Part shown: one piece after another, positions 16,457 through 25,211 of the stretch
Layout: the number at the start of each line of letters is the position of its first letter
Numbering within the stretch: the stretch's first letter is position 1
Assembly: GCA_049323275.1 (NCBI GenBank)
Contig: JBMOOM010000061.1
Coordinates: 13,161 to 77,160 of the forward strand
Origin: Taklimakanibacter sp049323275
GTDB lineage: Bacteria > Pseudomonadota > Alphaproteobacteria > Rhizobiales > Aestuariivirgaceae
Direction of reading: 5' to 3'
Length of the DNA stretch: 64,000 nucleotides
The notes under the pieces: model-generated
Told to the model about the DNA's origin: nothing
What the model saw: only the letters and a program-made list of their open reading frames with translations
Database searches by the model: none
Translations under genes and position numbers: made by a program

Positions 16457-18687
16457 CCCAGGAACCGGCGGCCCAACCCACCGGCACGGCGCCGCGCCGG
16501 CGCGACCCGCGTTACGACCTGCTGTTCGAGCCGATCCGCATCGGCCCCAAGGTGATGAAGAACCGCTTCTATCAGGTGCCGCAATGCACCGGCGCCGGCC
16601 ACCCGCGCCCCGGCTCGAATGCCGGCCACCGCGCCGTCAAGGCGGAAGGCGGCTGGGGCGGGCTGTCGACCGAATCCTGCTCGATCCATCCGGAGGTCAA
16701 CCAGACCGGCTCGACCAACACGACGATGTGGGACGAGGGCGATGTCATCAATCATCGCCATATGGTGGATGAGGTCCATAAATGGGGCGCGCTCGCCGGT
16801 GTGGAGCTGGGCGCCGGCGGCGTGAAGGACAATCTGTGGAGCCGTTATGTGGCGCCGGCCTTCGACCGCTTTCCCTCCGGTGGCGTGCCCAAGGTCTATA
16901 CCTATGCCGCGACCGAGGAGGACATCGCCCGCGTGATGCAGATGTATGAGGACGCGGCGCGGCGCGCCAAGGATGCCGGCTTCGACATCCTCTATATTCA
17001 CGGCGCCGCCGGCGTGTTTCCGGTGCATGCGCTGTCGCGCCATTTCAATCGCCGCACCGATGGTTACGGCGGCTCGTTCGAGAACCGCGCCCGCTTCTGG
17101 GTCGAGGCGCTGGAGCGGCTGAAGAAGGTCGCCGGCGATGAATGCGCGGTGGCGACGCGCATCTCGATCGACGATCTCGCCGGACCCTGGGGGCTCGAGC
17201 TCCATGACGAAGGCCTCGCTTTCGTCGAATACGTCACCAGGCTCGGCCTGGTCGACATGTGGGACGTCATCATCGGCGGCTCGGGCGAGGACATGTGGGG
17301 CGAGGATTCCGGTCCCTCGCGCTTCTACAAATCGAACCACCAGTCGCCGTGGAATGCCGAGGTCAAGCGCCTCGCCAAGGTGCCGGTGGTGGGCGTCGGG
17401 CGCTTCACCGAGCCGGACGAGATGGTGCGGGTGATCCGCTCGGGCCAGCTCGACATCATCGGCGCGGCGCGGCCCTCGATCGCCGATCCGTGGCTGCCGC
17501 GCAAGATCGACGAAGGCCGGGTCGAGGATATCTGCGAGTGCATCGGCTGCAATGCCTGCGTCTCGCGCTTCAATCTCAACAACATGATCATCTGCACGCA
17601 GAATCCGACCGCGCTCGAGGAATATCGACGCGGCTGGCATCCGGAGCGTTTCGAACCGGCGCCCAATCCCGAAATGGTGCTGGTGGTGGGCGCGGGGCCG
17701 TCGGGTCTCGAATGCGCCCGCGTGCTCGGCAAGCGCGGCTATGAGGTGCATCTCGTCGAGGCGAAGGAACAGCTCGGCGGGCACCTGCGCGACGTCGTGC
17801 GGCTGCCCGGCCTCGCCGAATGGGGCCGGGTCTACGATTACCGCGAGAGCCAGATCGCGCGCATGCCCAATGTGACGGTGATGCGCGGCACCGGTCTCGT
17901 CACCGCCCAGGACATTCTCGATTACGGGGCGCGGCGCGTCGTGCTGGCGACGGGAGCGCGCTGGGTCGGCAACGGACTCGGCGCCAGCGGGCCCGACACG
18001 GTGCCGGGCATCGACGCGGGGCTCGATCATTTCGTCACGCCGGAGCAGTTCTTCGCCGGCAAGCCGGTGGGCGATCGCGTCGTGGTGCTCGATTCCGACG
18101 GCTATTTCATGGGCATCAGCATCGCCGAAGTCCTCGCCGACCAGGGCAAGCAGGTGACGCTGGTGACGCATCTCGAAACCGTCGCGCCGATGACCGCTTT
18201 GACGCTCGAGGGCTACAATCTGCGCCGCATGATGCGCGAGAAGGGCATCGAGGAACGCACCGGCCATTGGGTCGACAAGGTCGAGAAGGACGCCGAGGGC
18301 GCCAGGGTCTGGGTCTATGACCGCTATCGCGACGGCTCGCGGCGCACCACGACGCCGAAAACGGGCGTCTATCCGCGCCGGCTCGGCGAGGCGGCCGAGA
18401 TCTTCGCCTGCGACAGCGTGATCCTGTGCACGGCGCGCGAGGCGAAGACCGAGCTCTATGACGGCGTGATGGCGCTGAAGCCGCGCTGGCGGGAGGCCGG
18501 GCTCGAGACGGTGGTGCGCTCAGGCGACTGCCTGGCGCCGCGCTATCTGGCGGACGCTATCTTCGACGGCCACCGCATCGCGCGCGAATTCGAATGCGCC
18601 AATCCGGAACGGCCGCGCGCCATCATCCGCGAAAGGCAGATCTGGGGGCATGAAACTTTCCCCAAGCTCGGCGATCATGTGGTGTGA
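16453..18687 (+). CDS. Trimethylamine/dimethylamine-dehydrogenase-like iron-sulfur flavoprotein
   Basis: 744 residues, like TMADH (about 730) and in the same order. The N-terminal OYE-type FMN barrel begins LLFEPIRIGPKVMKNRFYQVPQC; then comes the 4Fe-4S motif C-X2-C-X2-C-X11-C (CIGCNACVSRF...IIC) and a C-terminal nucleotide-binding region (VLVVGAGPSGLECARVLG). Cys45 in QVPQC matches the cysteine that carries 6-S-cysteinyl-FMN. The residue matching the substrate-bowl Tyr60 of TMADH is Ser75 (STESC), and the barrel motif usually YGAH reads HGAA, so the substrate is probably not trimethylamine. It likely oxidises a secondary amine or amino-sugar acid and passes electrons to ETF. Confidence 0.88.
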   Translation: MTQEPAAQPTGTAPRRRDPRYDLLFEPIRIGPKVMKNRFYQVPQCTGAGHPRPGSNAGHRAVKAEGGWGGLSTESCSIHPEVNQTGSTNTTMWDEGDVINHRHMVDEVHKWGALAGVELGAGGVKDNLWSRYVAPAFDRFPSGGVPKVYTYAATEEDIARVMQMYEDAARRAKDAGFDILYIHGAAGVFPVHALSRHFNRRTDGYGGSFENRARFWVEALERLKKVAGDECAVATRISIDDLAGPWGLELHDEGLAFVEYVTRLGLVDMWDVIIGGSGEDMWGEDSGPSRFYKSNHQSPWNAEVKRLAKVPVVGVGRFTEPDEMVRVIRSGQLDIIGAARPSIADPWLPRKIDEGRVEDICECIGCNACVSRFNLNNMIICTQNPTALEEYRRGWHPERFEPAPNPEMVLVVGAGPSGLECARVLGKRGYEVHLVEAKEQLGGHLRDVVRLPGLAEWGRVYDYRESQIARMPNVTVMRGTGLVTAQDILDYGARRVVLATGARWVGNGLGASGPDTVPGIDAGLDHFVTPEQFFAGKPVGDRVVVLDSDGYFMGISIAEVLADQGKQVTLVTHLETVAPMTALTLEGYNLRRMMREKGIEERTGHWVDKVEKDAEGARVWVYDRYRDGSRRTTTPKTGVYPRRLGEAAEIFACDSVILCTAREAKTELYDGVMALKPRWREAGLETVVRSGDCLAPRYLADAIFDGHRIAREFECANPERPRAIIRERQIWGHETFPKLGDHVV

Positions 18688-18702
18688 GCATTGCTCCATG
18701 AC

Positions 18703-18729
18703 GTCACCCCGGCGAAAGCCGGGGATGAC
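18703..18729. terminator. Palindromic repeat acting as bidirectional terminator
   Basis: CCCCGGC-GAAA-GCCGGGG flanked by GTCA and ATGAC sits between two convergent genes. The stem with a GNRA loop is stable in both directions but has no long U-run. The same sequence type is a frequent dispersed repeat in rhizobial genomes, as far as I recall. Confidence 0.65.
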
Positions 18730-18749
18730 GGAAGTCGTGCTGAGTTCTG

Positions 18750-19466
18750 TCAGCGCTGCTTCTTCCACGCCTCGAACGCGGCCACCGTCTCGGCATTGGG
18801 CGGATAGAGGCCGAAGGTCGACTGGCCGGCCAGCACGCGCTCGGTGACGAAATCCTCCATCAGCGTCTGCTCGGTGCCCTGCACCGCCACTTCATCGGCC
18901 AGATGGCGCGGAATGACCACCACGCCCTCGCGGTCGCCGACGATGATGTCGCCCGGATAGACCGGCACGTCGCCGCAGCCGATCGGCACATTGATGTCGA
19001 CCGCATGGTGGCGGGTGAGATTGGTTGGCGCGGCGCGGCCGCCGCAATAGACCGGATAATCGAGCGCCTCGATGGTGGGCGAATCGCGCAGGCCGCCATC
19101 GGTGACGACGCCGGCGGCGCCCCGCATCATGGTGCGGGTGACGAGGATGCTGCCGGCGCCGGCGGCGCGGATATCCTGGCGGCAGTCGATGACCAGCACA
19201 TGGCCGGCCGGTATCGTCTCGACGGCGCGGCGCTGCGGGTGGCTGCGGTCCTCGAAGACGGCGGAGACGTCGATATCCTCGCGGGACGGGATATAGCGCA
19301 GCGTGAAGGCCTCGCCGACCATCGAGGGACCGCCGGTGGTCAGCCGGTGCACCCGCTGCATGAAGGTGTTGCGCAAGCCGCGGGCCATGAGCTGCGAGGT
19401 CAGGGTGGCGGTGCTGATCCGCGACAGCAGGCTGCGGGTTTCCGGAGAAAGGGGTTCGGTGCTCAT
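18750..19466 (-). CDS. RraA-like / 4-hydroxy-4-methyl-2-oxoglutarate aldolase family protein
   Basis: A 238-residue protein with the RraA/HMG-aldolase motif: GDVPVYPGDIIVGDREGVVVIP and, before it, GVVTDGGLRDSPTIEAL, whose Arg-Asp pair binds the metal-pyruvate in the aldolases. I chose the ATG at 19466 with AGGAAG upstream. Family members cleave 4-hydroxy-2-oxo acids or decarboxylate oxaloacetate; others only mimic RraA. In this operon, behind the PLP enzyme and convergent with the amine dehydrogenase, an aldol cleavage giving pyruvate or oxaloacetate fits. Confidence 0.8.
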   Translation of the reverse strand: MSTEPLSPETRSLLSRISTATLTSQLMARGLRNTFMQRVHRLTTGGPSMVGEAFTLRYIPSREDIDVSAVFEDRSHPQRRAVETIPAGHVLVIDCRQDIRAAGAGSILVTRTMMRGAAGVVTDGGLRDSPTIEALDYPVYCGGRAAPTNLTRHHAVDINVPIGCGDVPVYPGDIIVGDREGVVVIPRHLADEVAVQGTEQTLMEDFVTERVLAGQSTFGLYPPNAETVAAFEAWKKQR

Positions 19467-19488
19467 CGGGAGGCTTCCTGTTGCTGGA

Positions 19489-20805
19489 TCAGAAGAAGGT
19501 GCGGATGGCCGAGACGACATTGTAGTCGTCGTCGACGACCGGGATCACCTGCCATTTGTCGAAGGTGGTGCAGGGATGCGAGATGCCGAAGGCCACCATG
19601 TCGCCGACGGCGAGCGGGCTCGTGTCGGGAATCTTGAGATGGCAGTGCTGATCGTTGAGCCCGGTCACCACGTGATCGGCTCCGATCGGGCGCAGATCGG
19701 CGGCGGTCACGCCGGGACCGGGGCGCAGCCATTTCAAGGGCGTCGGCATCGCGGAATCGAAGGAGATGTCGCGTCGTCCGACGGTGAGGAGCGCCTTGCC
19801 GGGCTCGGGGCGTGACTGCACATAGGCCCAGACCTCGAGCGCCGCCTGAGGGCCGGGGCCCAGATCGTCGACCCAGCCATTGCGGGCCCGCAATTGCTCG
19901 AAATGCGTCACATAGCTCGCCGAATCATGGGTGATGTAGCAGCCGCAGCGCAGCACGACGCGGATGGGGCGCGACAGCCTGGCGGAGCCGAAATGCCGGG
20001 TCACCAGATCGTAGAAGACGGTGCCCCCGGCGGTGAGGAGGATTTCGCCCTCGCCGAAGAGAGTCTCGCCGTCGCAGTCCCTGGCGATGTCGAGGAGAAA
20101 GATGAGGAAGTTCTCGACGGCCTTGGTCGATTCCGCCGGTGAAGGCCGGCGCAGCAGGCCCTCATAACCGCCGACGCCGCGCAGCGACAGATGCGGCGCT
20201 TCGGCCTTGATGGCGCGGGCCACGGCGAGCGCATCTTCTCGCGTGCGGCAGCCGGTGCGGCCGCCGGCGAAGCCGCCCTCGATGATCATCTGGAGCGGAC
20301 GGTCGAGTCCGTATTTGCGTGCCATGGCGGCGAGCTGGCGGACGAGGTCGACCGAATCGACGAAGCAATAGAAGTCGAAAGCCTTGTCGCGTTTCAGCTC
20401 CTCGACGACATAACGCTGCGACCTGGCGCCGACCGGCTGGTTGGCGAGGAGGAGGCGCTGGAAGCCGAATTGCCGCGCCACCTGCAGCTGCTCGACCGAT
20501 CCGATGGTGATCGCCCAGGCGCCGTCATCGACCTGGCGGGCGAAGAGCTGCGGGCTCATGGTCGTCTTGCCATGCGGCGCGATATCGGCGCCGGTGGCCT
20601 TGAGATAGCGCCGCATCCAGCTGCTGTTGTGCGCGATGGCGCTTTCGCGCATGACGGCGAGCGGCAAGGGCAGATCCTCGCGCAGCACGTTCCAGGCGCG
20701 TTTGCCGATATCTTTCAGCGCCATGGGCGTCAGATCGCCCGGCATGCCCTTCACCGTCCGGTCGAGCGCAAAGGCCTCGATGGCGGTCATGTCGATGGTG
20801 GTCAT
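19489..20805 (-). CDS. D-serine dehydratase/D-threonine aldolase-like PLP enzyme (fold type III)
   Basis: A 438-residue protein with an alanine-racemase-like barrel and a C-terminal D-ser-dehydrat domain. The PLP lysine is in ADIAPHGKTTMSPQ near residue 80. The C-terminal zinc pair is visible in FGISHPCTTFDKW, preceded by LNDQHCHLKIP. Relatives dehydrate D-serine or D-threo-3-hydroxyaspartate or cleave D-threonine. It lies 22 bp upstream of the RraA-like gene in the same operon, and its promoter gap has a GntR-type element. A RidA protein encoded nearby suits a 2-aminoacrylate-like product. Confidence 0.85.
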   Translation of the reverse strand: MTTIDMTAIEAFALDRTVKGMPGDLTPMALKDIGKRAWNVLREDLPLPLAVMRESAIAHNSSWMRRYLKATGADIAPHGKTTMSPQLFARQVDDGAWAITIGSVEQLQVARQFGFQRLLLANQPVGARSQRYVVEELKRDKAFDFYCFVDSVDLVRQLAAMARKYGLDRPLQMIIEGGFAGGRTGCRTREDALAVARAIKAEAPHLSLRGVGGYEGLLRRPSPAESTKAVENFLIFLLDIARDCDGETLFGEGEILLTAGGTVFYDLVTRHFGSARLSRPIRVVLRCGCYITHDSASYVTHFEQLRARNGWVDDLGPGPQAALEVWAYVQSRPEPGKALLTVGRRDISFDSAMPTPLKWLRPGPGVTAADLRPIGADHVVTGLNDQHCHLKIPDTSPLAVGDMVAFGISHPCTTFDKWQVIPVVDDDYNVVSAIRTFF

Positions 20806-20834
20806 GATCTTCGAACCGTTCCTGCCGATGTTTC

Positions 20835-20851
20835 CCCTAACTTGTCTTACA
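20835..20851. promoter_or_regulatory. Candidate GntR operator upstream of the PLP enzyme gene
   Basis: The minus strand reads TGTAAGACAAGTTAGGG, identical to the element core TGTAAGA-y-AAGTT over 13 of 17 positions. It lies 30 bp before the ATG of the PLP-enzyme gene, a usual place for a repressor site. Confidence 0.65.
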
Positions 20852-20968
20852 TCTTTGCCCGATACGGATTCAACGATTTTTCAGCATCTTGCTCCGGAAA
20901 AGCGCAAAATCCGCCAGAAATGCCCGGTTTTCGGGAGTCAACCGATCGTCGGACAGATACCTAAAAGA

Positions 20969-20996
20969 TGACTGACAAGTTGATGATTCCTTGACA
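20969..20996 (+). promoter_or_regulatory. Candidate operator and -35 region of the Dpp-type operon
   Basis: TGACTGACAAGTTGATG (20969-20985) shares the GACAAGTT core. It is followed directly by TTGACA (20991-20996), a consensus -35, with a weak TAAGCG about 16 bases on. A repressor here would overlap the promoter of the operon starting at 21068. Confidence 0.55.
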
Positions 20997-21067
20997 GGGA
21001 CCGCTCGACATGTAAGCGTACCGCCGCACTGTCGAATTCCACATAAAATAACCAGGGAGGACTACCA

Positions 21068-23008
21068 GTGAGGAGATCCGGGACAACTCGACACAAAGCG
21101 GGCGGCCTGCTCGCCGCTTTCGGGGCGCTCTGCCTCGGCACGACGGCGGTGGTGGCGGCCGAATACAAGCAGGCGCCGATGCTCGACGAGCTCGTCAAGG
21201 CCGGCACATTGCCGCCGGTCGCCGAAAGATTGCCGAAGGATCCACGCGTCGTCACGCCGGTCGAGAAGGTCGGCAAATATGGCGGCACCTGGCGCTCCGG
21301 CATGGTCGGCGGCTCCGACCGCAACTGGCTCTTCCGCATGGCGGGTTACGAGCCGCTGCTCGCCTGGGACCGCGAATGGAGCGGCAAGGTGATCCCGAAT
21401 CTGGCGGCCGAGATCACCAACAGCGCCGACGCCAAGGAATATACGATCAAGCTGCGCGACGGCCTCAAATGGTCGGACGGCAAGCCCTTCACCAGCGACG
21501 ATATCGGCTTCTTCATCAACGATATCGCCGGCAACAAGGAGTTGCTGGCGAACGGCGTCGACTGGCTGATGAGCGGCGGCGAGCCGGGCAAGTTCGAGAA
21601 GATCGACGACACGACCTTCAAGATCACCTTCAAGGAACCCTATGGCGTGTTCCCGCAGAAGCTCGCCAGCGTCTATGGCGTGCAGATGACGATGATGGCG
21701 AAGCATTACTGCTCGCAGTTCCAGCCCACCTACAACAAGGACGGCCTCGACGCGCTGATCAAGGCCGCCGGCGTCGCCAACTGGACGGAGCTCTTCATCA
21801 AGAAATGCGCCGTCGACACGGAAGCGAATGAGCGTTGGCAGAATCCCGACCGGCCGACCATGGAGCCCTGGGTCATCAAGGACCCCTATATTGGCGGCGC
21901 CACGCTCGTCACGCTCAAGCGCAATCCCTATTATTTCAAGGTCGATCCGGAAGGCAATCAGCTGCCCTATATCGACGATCTCAGCGTCTCGGTGAATGCC
22001 GACAAGCAGACGCTGGTGCTCAAGGTGGTGAATGGCGAGATCGATTATCAGGACCGCCATGTGAACGCCAATGCCAACCGCGCGGTCTTCGCCGATGCGG
22101 CGGAGAAGGCGCAGATCCATCTCTCCGACGGCCCCAATGCCGACATGAACACGACGATCATCTCGTTCAACCTGACCCATAAGGACCCGGTGAAGCGCGA
22201 GATCTTCAACAACAAGGATTTCCGCATCGGCCTCAGCTACGCCATCGACCGGCAGGCGATCATCGATGCGGCCTTCGTCGGGCAGGGCGAGCCCTGGCAG
22301 GCGGCGCCGCGCAAGGAGTCGCCCTATTACAATGAGCGGCTGGCCAAGCAATATACGGAATACGACGTCGCCAAGGCGAACGAGCATCTCGACAAGGCGT
22401 TCCCCAAGAAGGACGGCGAAGGTTTCCGGCTGGGACCCGACGGCAAGCGCATCAGCTTCAACATCATGGTGATCCCGGCGCTCGGCGACTTCCTCGACTC
22501 GACCCAGCTCACCGCCCAGTACTGGCAGGCGGTCGGCGTAGATGCGAAGGTGCAGACCGTCGACCGCACGCTGTTCTACGACCGCAAGGACTCGAACGAT
22601 CACGACGCGGCCGTGTTCCTCGGCAGCGGCGGCATGGGCGACGCCCTGTTCGAGCCGACCTTCTACTTCCCGTTCTGGAACGAGACCCTCTTCGCGGTGC
22701 CGTGGGGCAACTGGTATGCCTCGGGCGGCAAATCGGGCGAGGAGCCCTCGGCGGCGGCCAAGAAGCAGATGGACCTCTATCGCGAGATCCTGCGCTCGGC
22801 GGACGTGGCCAAGCAGAACGAATTGATGCAGCAGCTGCTCAATATCGCGGCGGACGAATTCTACGCCATCGGCATCAACTCGCCGGGCCCGCTGTTCGCC
22901 GCGGTCAAGAACAACCTGCACAATGTCTATCCGCGGCCTTTCGCCTGGACCTATCCGAGCCCGGTGGCGAGCAATACGGAGCAATATTACTTCGACCCGC
23001 CGCGCTGA
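21068..23008 (+). CDS. Family 5 extracellular solute-binding protein (Dpp/oligosaccharide type)
   Basis: A 646-residue exported protein from a GTG with AGGGAGG upstream and a long signal peptide (GGLLAAFGALCLGTTAVVAAEY). The mature start, LDELVKAGTLPPVAERLPKDP and GKYGGTWR, is typical of the larger family 5 binding proteins that carry oligosaccharides or conjugates rather than plain dipeptides. The core MAGYEPLLAWD and LKWSDGKPFTSDDI is standard. It leads an operon with two permeases, a double ATPase and an SMP-30 lactonase. The neighbouring uronate and amine enzymes suggest a sugar-acid or amino-sugar conjugate as ligand. Confidence 0.9.
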   Translation: MRRSGTTRHKAGGLLAAFGALCLGTTAVVAAEYKQAPMLDELVKAGTLPPVAERLPKDPRVVTPVEKVGKYGGTWRSGMVGGSDRNWLFRMAGYEPLLAWDREWSGKVIPNLAAEITNSADAKEYTIKLRDGLKWSDGKPFTSDDIGFFINDIAGNKELLANGVDWLMSGGEPGKFEKIDDTTFKITFKEPYGVFPQKLASVYGVQMTMMAKHYCSQFQPTYNKDGLDALIKAAGVANWTELFIKKCAVDTEANERWQNPDRPTMEPWVIKDPYIGGATLVTLKRNPYYFKVDPEGNQLPYIDDLSVSVNADKQTLVLKVVNGEIDYQDRHVNANANRAVFADAAEKAQIHLSDGPNADMNTTIISFNLTHKDPVKREIFNNKDFRIGLSYAIDRQAIIDAAFVGQGEPWQAAPRKESPYYNERLAKQYTEYDVAKANEHLDKAFPKKDGEGFRLGPDGKRISFNIMVIPALGDFLDSTQLTAQYWQAVGVDAKVQTVDRTLFYDRKDSNDHDAAVFLGSGGMGDALFEPTFYFPFWNETLFAVPWGNWYASGGKSGEEPSAAAKKQMDLYREILRSADVAKQNELMQQLLNIAADEFYAIGINSPGPLFAAVKNNLHNVYPRPFAWTYPSPVASNTEQYYFDPPR

Positions 23009-23024
23009 TATCGGCATAGTATGA

Positions 23025-23053
23025 CACCGGCCGGTGCTCCGCATCGGCCGGTG
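23025..23053 (+). terminator. Intercistronic hairpin between binding protein and permease
   Basis: Perfect 9-bp stem CACCGGCCG / CGGCCGGTG with an 11-base loop, followed by CTTTCGCTT. The U-run is poor and the permease starts 24 bases later, so partial termination or 3'-end protection of the binding-protein message is more likely than a full stop. Confidence 0.65.
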
Positions 23054-23077
23054 CTTTCGCTTCAAGATTGATCGGTC

Positions 23078-24064
23078 ATGCTCGGTTTTATTCTCCGCCG
23101 CCTGCTCTGGATGATTCCGTCGTTCCTCGCGGTGACGGTCGTCGCCTTCGTGATCATCCAACTGCCGCCCGGCGACTTCGTCACGAGCTACGCGGCCGAC
23201 CTCGCGACTTCCGGCTCACCGGCCGATGCGGCGACGCTCGACGCGCTCCGGGTCCGCTATGGCCTCGACCAGCCGATGGTCATTCAATACCTGACGTGGA
23301 TCGGCAATGCGCTGCATGGCGATCTCGGCATGTCGTTCGAGTACCGCTCGCCAGTGTCCGACATCATCTGGGACCGGCTCGGCATGACGACGCTGGTCGC
23401 CTTCTGCACCCTCGCCTTCGTCTGGCTGGTCGCCTTTCCGGTCGGCATCTTCTCCGCCGTCCGCCAATACAGCATCGGCGATTATTTCGTGACCTTCCTG
23501 AGCTTCCTGGGCATGGCGACGCCGAGCTTCCTGCTTGCTCTGGTGGTGATGTATCTCTCCGTCGAATTCCTGGGCTATTCGGTCGGCGGCCTGTTCTCCC
23601 CCGATTTCATCAACGCGCCATGGAGCTGGGCGAGGGTGGTCGACCTCGTGCAGCATCTGTGGATCCCGGTGGTCGTGCTCGGCGTCGCCGGCATCGCCGC
23701 CCTCGTGCGCATCATGCGCGCCAACCTGCTGGACGAGCTCGGCAAGCCCTATGTCGAGACCGGCCGGGCCAAGGGCCTGCCGGAGACGACGCTCATCCTG
23801 CGCTACCCGACCCGCGTCGCGCTCAATCCCTTCATCTCGACGGTGGGCTGGGTGCTGCCGGTGCTGGTCTCGGGCGACGTCATCGTGTCGAGCGTGCTGA
23901 GCCTGCCGACCTCCGGTCCGATCCTGATCCAGGCGCTCAAGACGCAGGACATGTATCTGGGCGGCGCGCTCATCATGTTCCAATGCATCCTCGTCCTCAT
24001 CGGCACGCTGCTCTCCGACATCCTCCTCGCTTTCGTCGATCCGCGCATCCGTTATGACAACTAG
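23078..24064 (+). CDS. Dipeptide/oligopeptide-type ABC permease (DppB family)
   Basis: A 328-residue permease with the DppB N-terminal pattern MLGFILRRLLWMIPSFLAVTVVAF, a large periplasmic loop (YGLDQPMVIQYLTWIGNALHGDLG) and the coupling EAA loop VETGRAKGLPETTLILRYPTRVALNPF. It overlaps the next permease by 11 bp. It forms half of the membrane channel of the importer that starts at 21068. Confidence 0.93.
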   Translation: MLGFILRRLLWMIPSFLAVTVVAFVIIQLPPGDFVTSYAADLATSGSPADAATLDALRVRYGLDQPMVIQYLTWIGNALHGDLGMSFEYRSPVSDIIWDRLGMTTLVAFCTLAFVWLVAFPVGIFSAVRQYSIGDYFVTFLSFLGMATPSFLLALVVMYLSVEFLGYSVGGLFSPDFINAPWSWARVVDLVQHLWIPVVVLGVAGIAALVRIMRANLLDELGKPYVETGRAKGLPETTLILRYPTRVALNPFISTVGWVLPVLVSGDVIVSSVLSLPTSGPILIQALKTQDMYLGGALIMFQCILVLIGTLLSDILLAFVDPRIRYDN

Positions 24065-25211
24065 TCCCGCCGCCAGCCCCGAAACCGATGCGCCGGTCGC
24101 CAGTGCCGTGACGCTGCAGCGGGATTCCGCCTCGCAATGGCGCCTGATGTGGTGGCAGTTCCGCCGTCACCGCCTCGCCATGGCGAGCAGCTATGTGCTG
24201 CTCTTCATCGCCATCGTCGGCATCTTCTGCGAGTTCCTGGCGCCGTTCTCGCCCAATGCGTTCTCGCCGCGCTATACCTATGCGCCGCCGCAGAGGCTGC
24301 ATTTCTTCGACCGCGACGAAAGCGGCAGCCTGGTGTTCCGCCCCTATGTGAACGGCTACAAGGTCACGATCGAGCAGACGGCGCTGCGCCGCGTCTTCAC
24401 CATCGACGAGAATGTGAAATATCCCGTCGGGCTGTTCGTCAAATCCGATCCCTATCCGATGTGGGGCGGGCTTTTCACCCTCGAGACCAAGCTCTTCGGG
24501 CCGGTCAAGAAGGGCGATCCGATGTTCCTGCTCGGCGCCGACCGGCTCGGGCGCGACATGCTGAGCCGCATCACCTATGGCACGCGCATCTCGATGTCGA
24601 TCGGCCTCGTCGGCGTGACGCTGAGCCTCGTGCTCGGCATCATTCTCGGCGGCATATCGGGCTACAAGGGCGGCATGATCGACAATGTCATCCAGCGCGT
24701 GATCGAATTCATCCTGTCCTTGCCGACGACGCCGCTGTGGCTCGGCCTCGCCGCGGCGATGCCCAACAACTGGCCGCCCCTGCGCATCTATTTCGCCATC
24801 ACGCTGATCCTGTCGCTGATCGGCTGGACCAACCTCGCGCGTGTCATACGCGGCCGCTTCCTGTCGCTGAGAACGGAGGATTTCGTCACCGCGGCGCGCC
24901 TCGACGGGGCGAGCGAGAAACGCATCATCTTCCGCCACATGGCGCCGTCCTTCGTCAGCCATATCATCGCCGAGGTGAGTCTCGCCATCCCGGCGATGAT
25001 CCTGGCCGAAACCGCCCTGAGCTTTCTCGGCCTCGGCCTGCAGCCGCCGATCGTGAGCTGGGGCGTGCTGCTGCAGGAGGCGCAGAACATCCGCTCGATC
25101 GTCACCGCGCCCTGGCTGTTCGCGCCCGGCGTCGCGGTGGTGATCGCCGTGCTGGCTCTCAATTTCGTCGGCGACGGCCTGCGCGACGCCGCCGATCCCT
25201 ACCGCCAATGA
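24054..25211 (+). CDS. Dipeptide/oligopeptide-type ABC permease (DppC family)
   Basis: A 385-residue permease, longer than usual DppC because of an extra periplasmic region of about 80 residues between helix 1 and the LGADRLGRDMLSRITYGTRIS motif. The EAA loop is FVTAARLDGASEKRIIFRHMAPS. The long insert is also found in permeases paired with large family 5 oligosaccharide binders, which suits the 646-residue binder here. Overlaps the ATPase gene by 4 bp. Confidence 0.92.
   Translation: MTTSPAASPETDAPVASAVTLQRDSASQWRLMWWQFRRHRLAMASSYVLLFIAIVGIFCEFLAPFSPNAFSPRYTYAPPQRLHFFDRDESGSLVFRPYVNGYKVTIEQTALRRVFTIDENVKYPVGLFVKSDPYPMWGGLFTLETKLFGPVKKGDPMFLLGADRLGRDMLSRITYGTRISMSIGLVGVTLSLVLGIILGGISGYKGGMIDNVIQRVIEFILSLPTTPLWLGLAAAMPNNWPPLRIYFAITLILSLIGWTNLARVIRGRFLSLRTEDFVTAARLDGASEKRIIFRHMAPSFVSHIIAEVSLAIPAMILAETALSFLGLGLQPPIVSWGVLLQEAQNIRSIVTAPWLFAPGVAVVIAVLALNFVGDGLRDAADPYRQ

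Noticed and set aside
16066..18267. 733-codon open frame on the minus strand opposite the TMADH-like gene
   Set aside because: Composition is His/Arg/Ala-rich with no recognisable domain; it mirrors the well-supported plus-strand flavoprotein, as expected in GC-rich DNA.
16453..18687. Calling the flavoprotein trimethylamine dehydrogenase
   Set aside because: Position-60 and YGAH-equivalent residues differ, so substrate identity is not supported.
21062..23161. 699-codon open frame on the minus strand opposite the binding-protein gene
   Set aside because: Low-complexity shadow of the binding-protein gene; no start signal or family motif.
24137..25207. Upstream extension of the double ATPase by about 350 codons
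   Set aside because: The extension reads the DppC gene in another frame; the ATG at 25208 overlapping the DppC stop begins the true ATPase.
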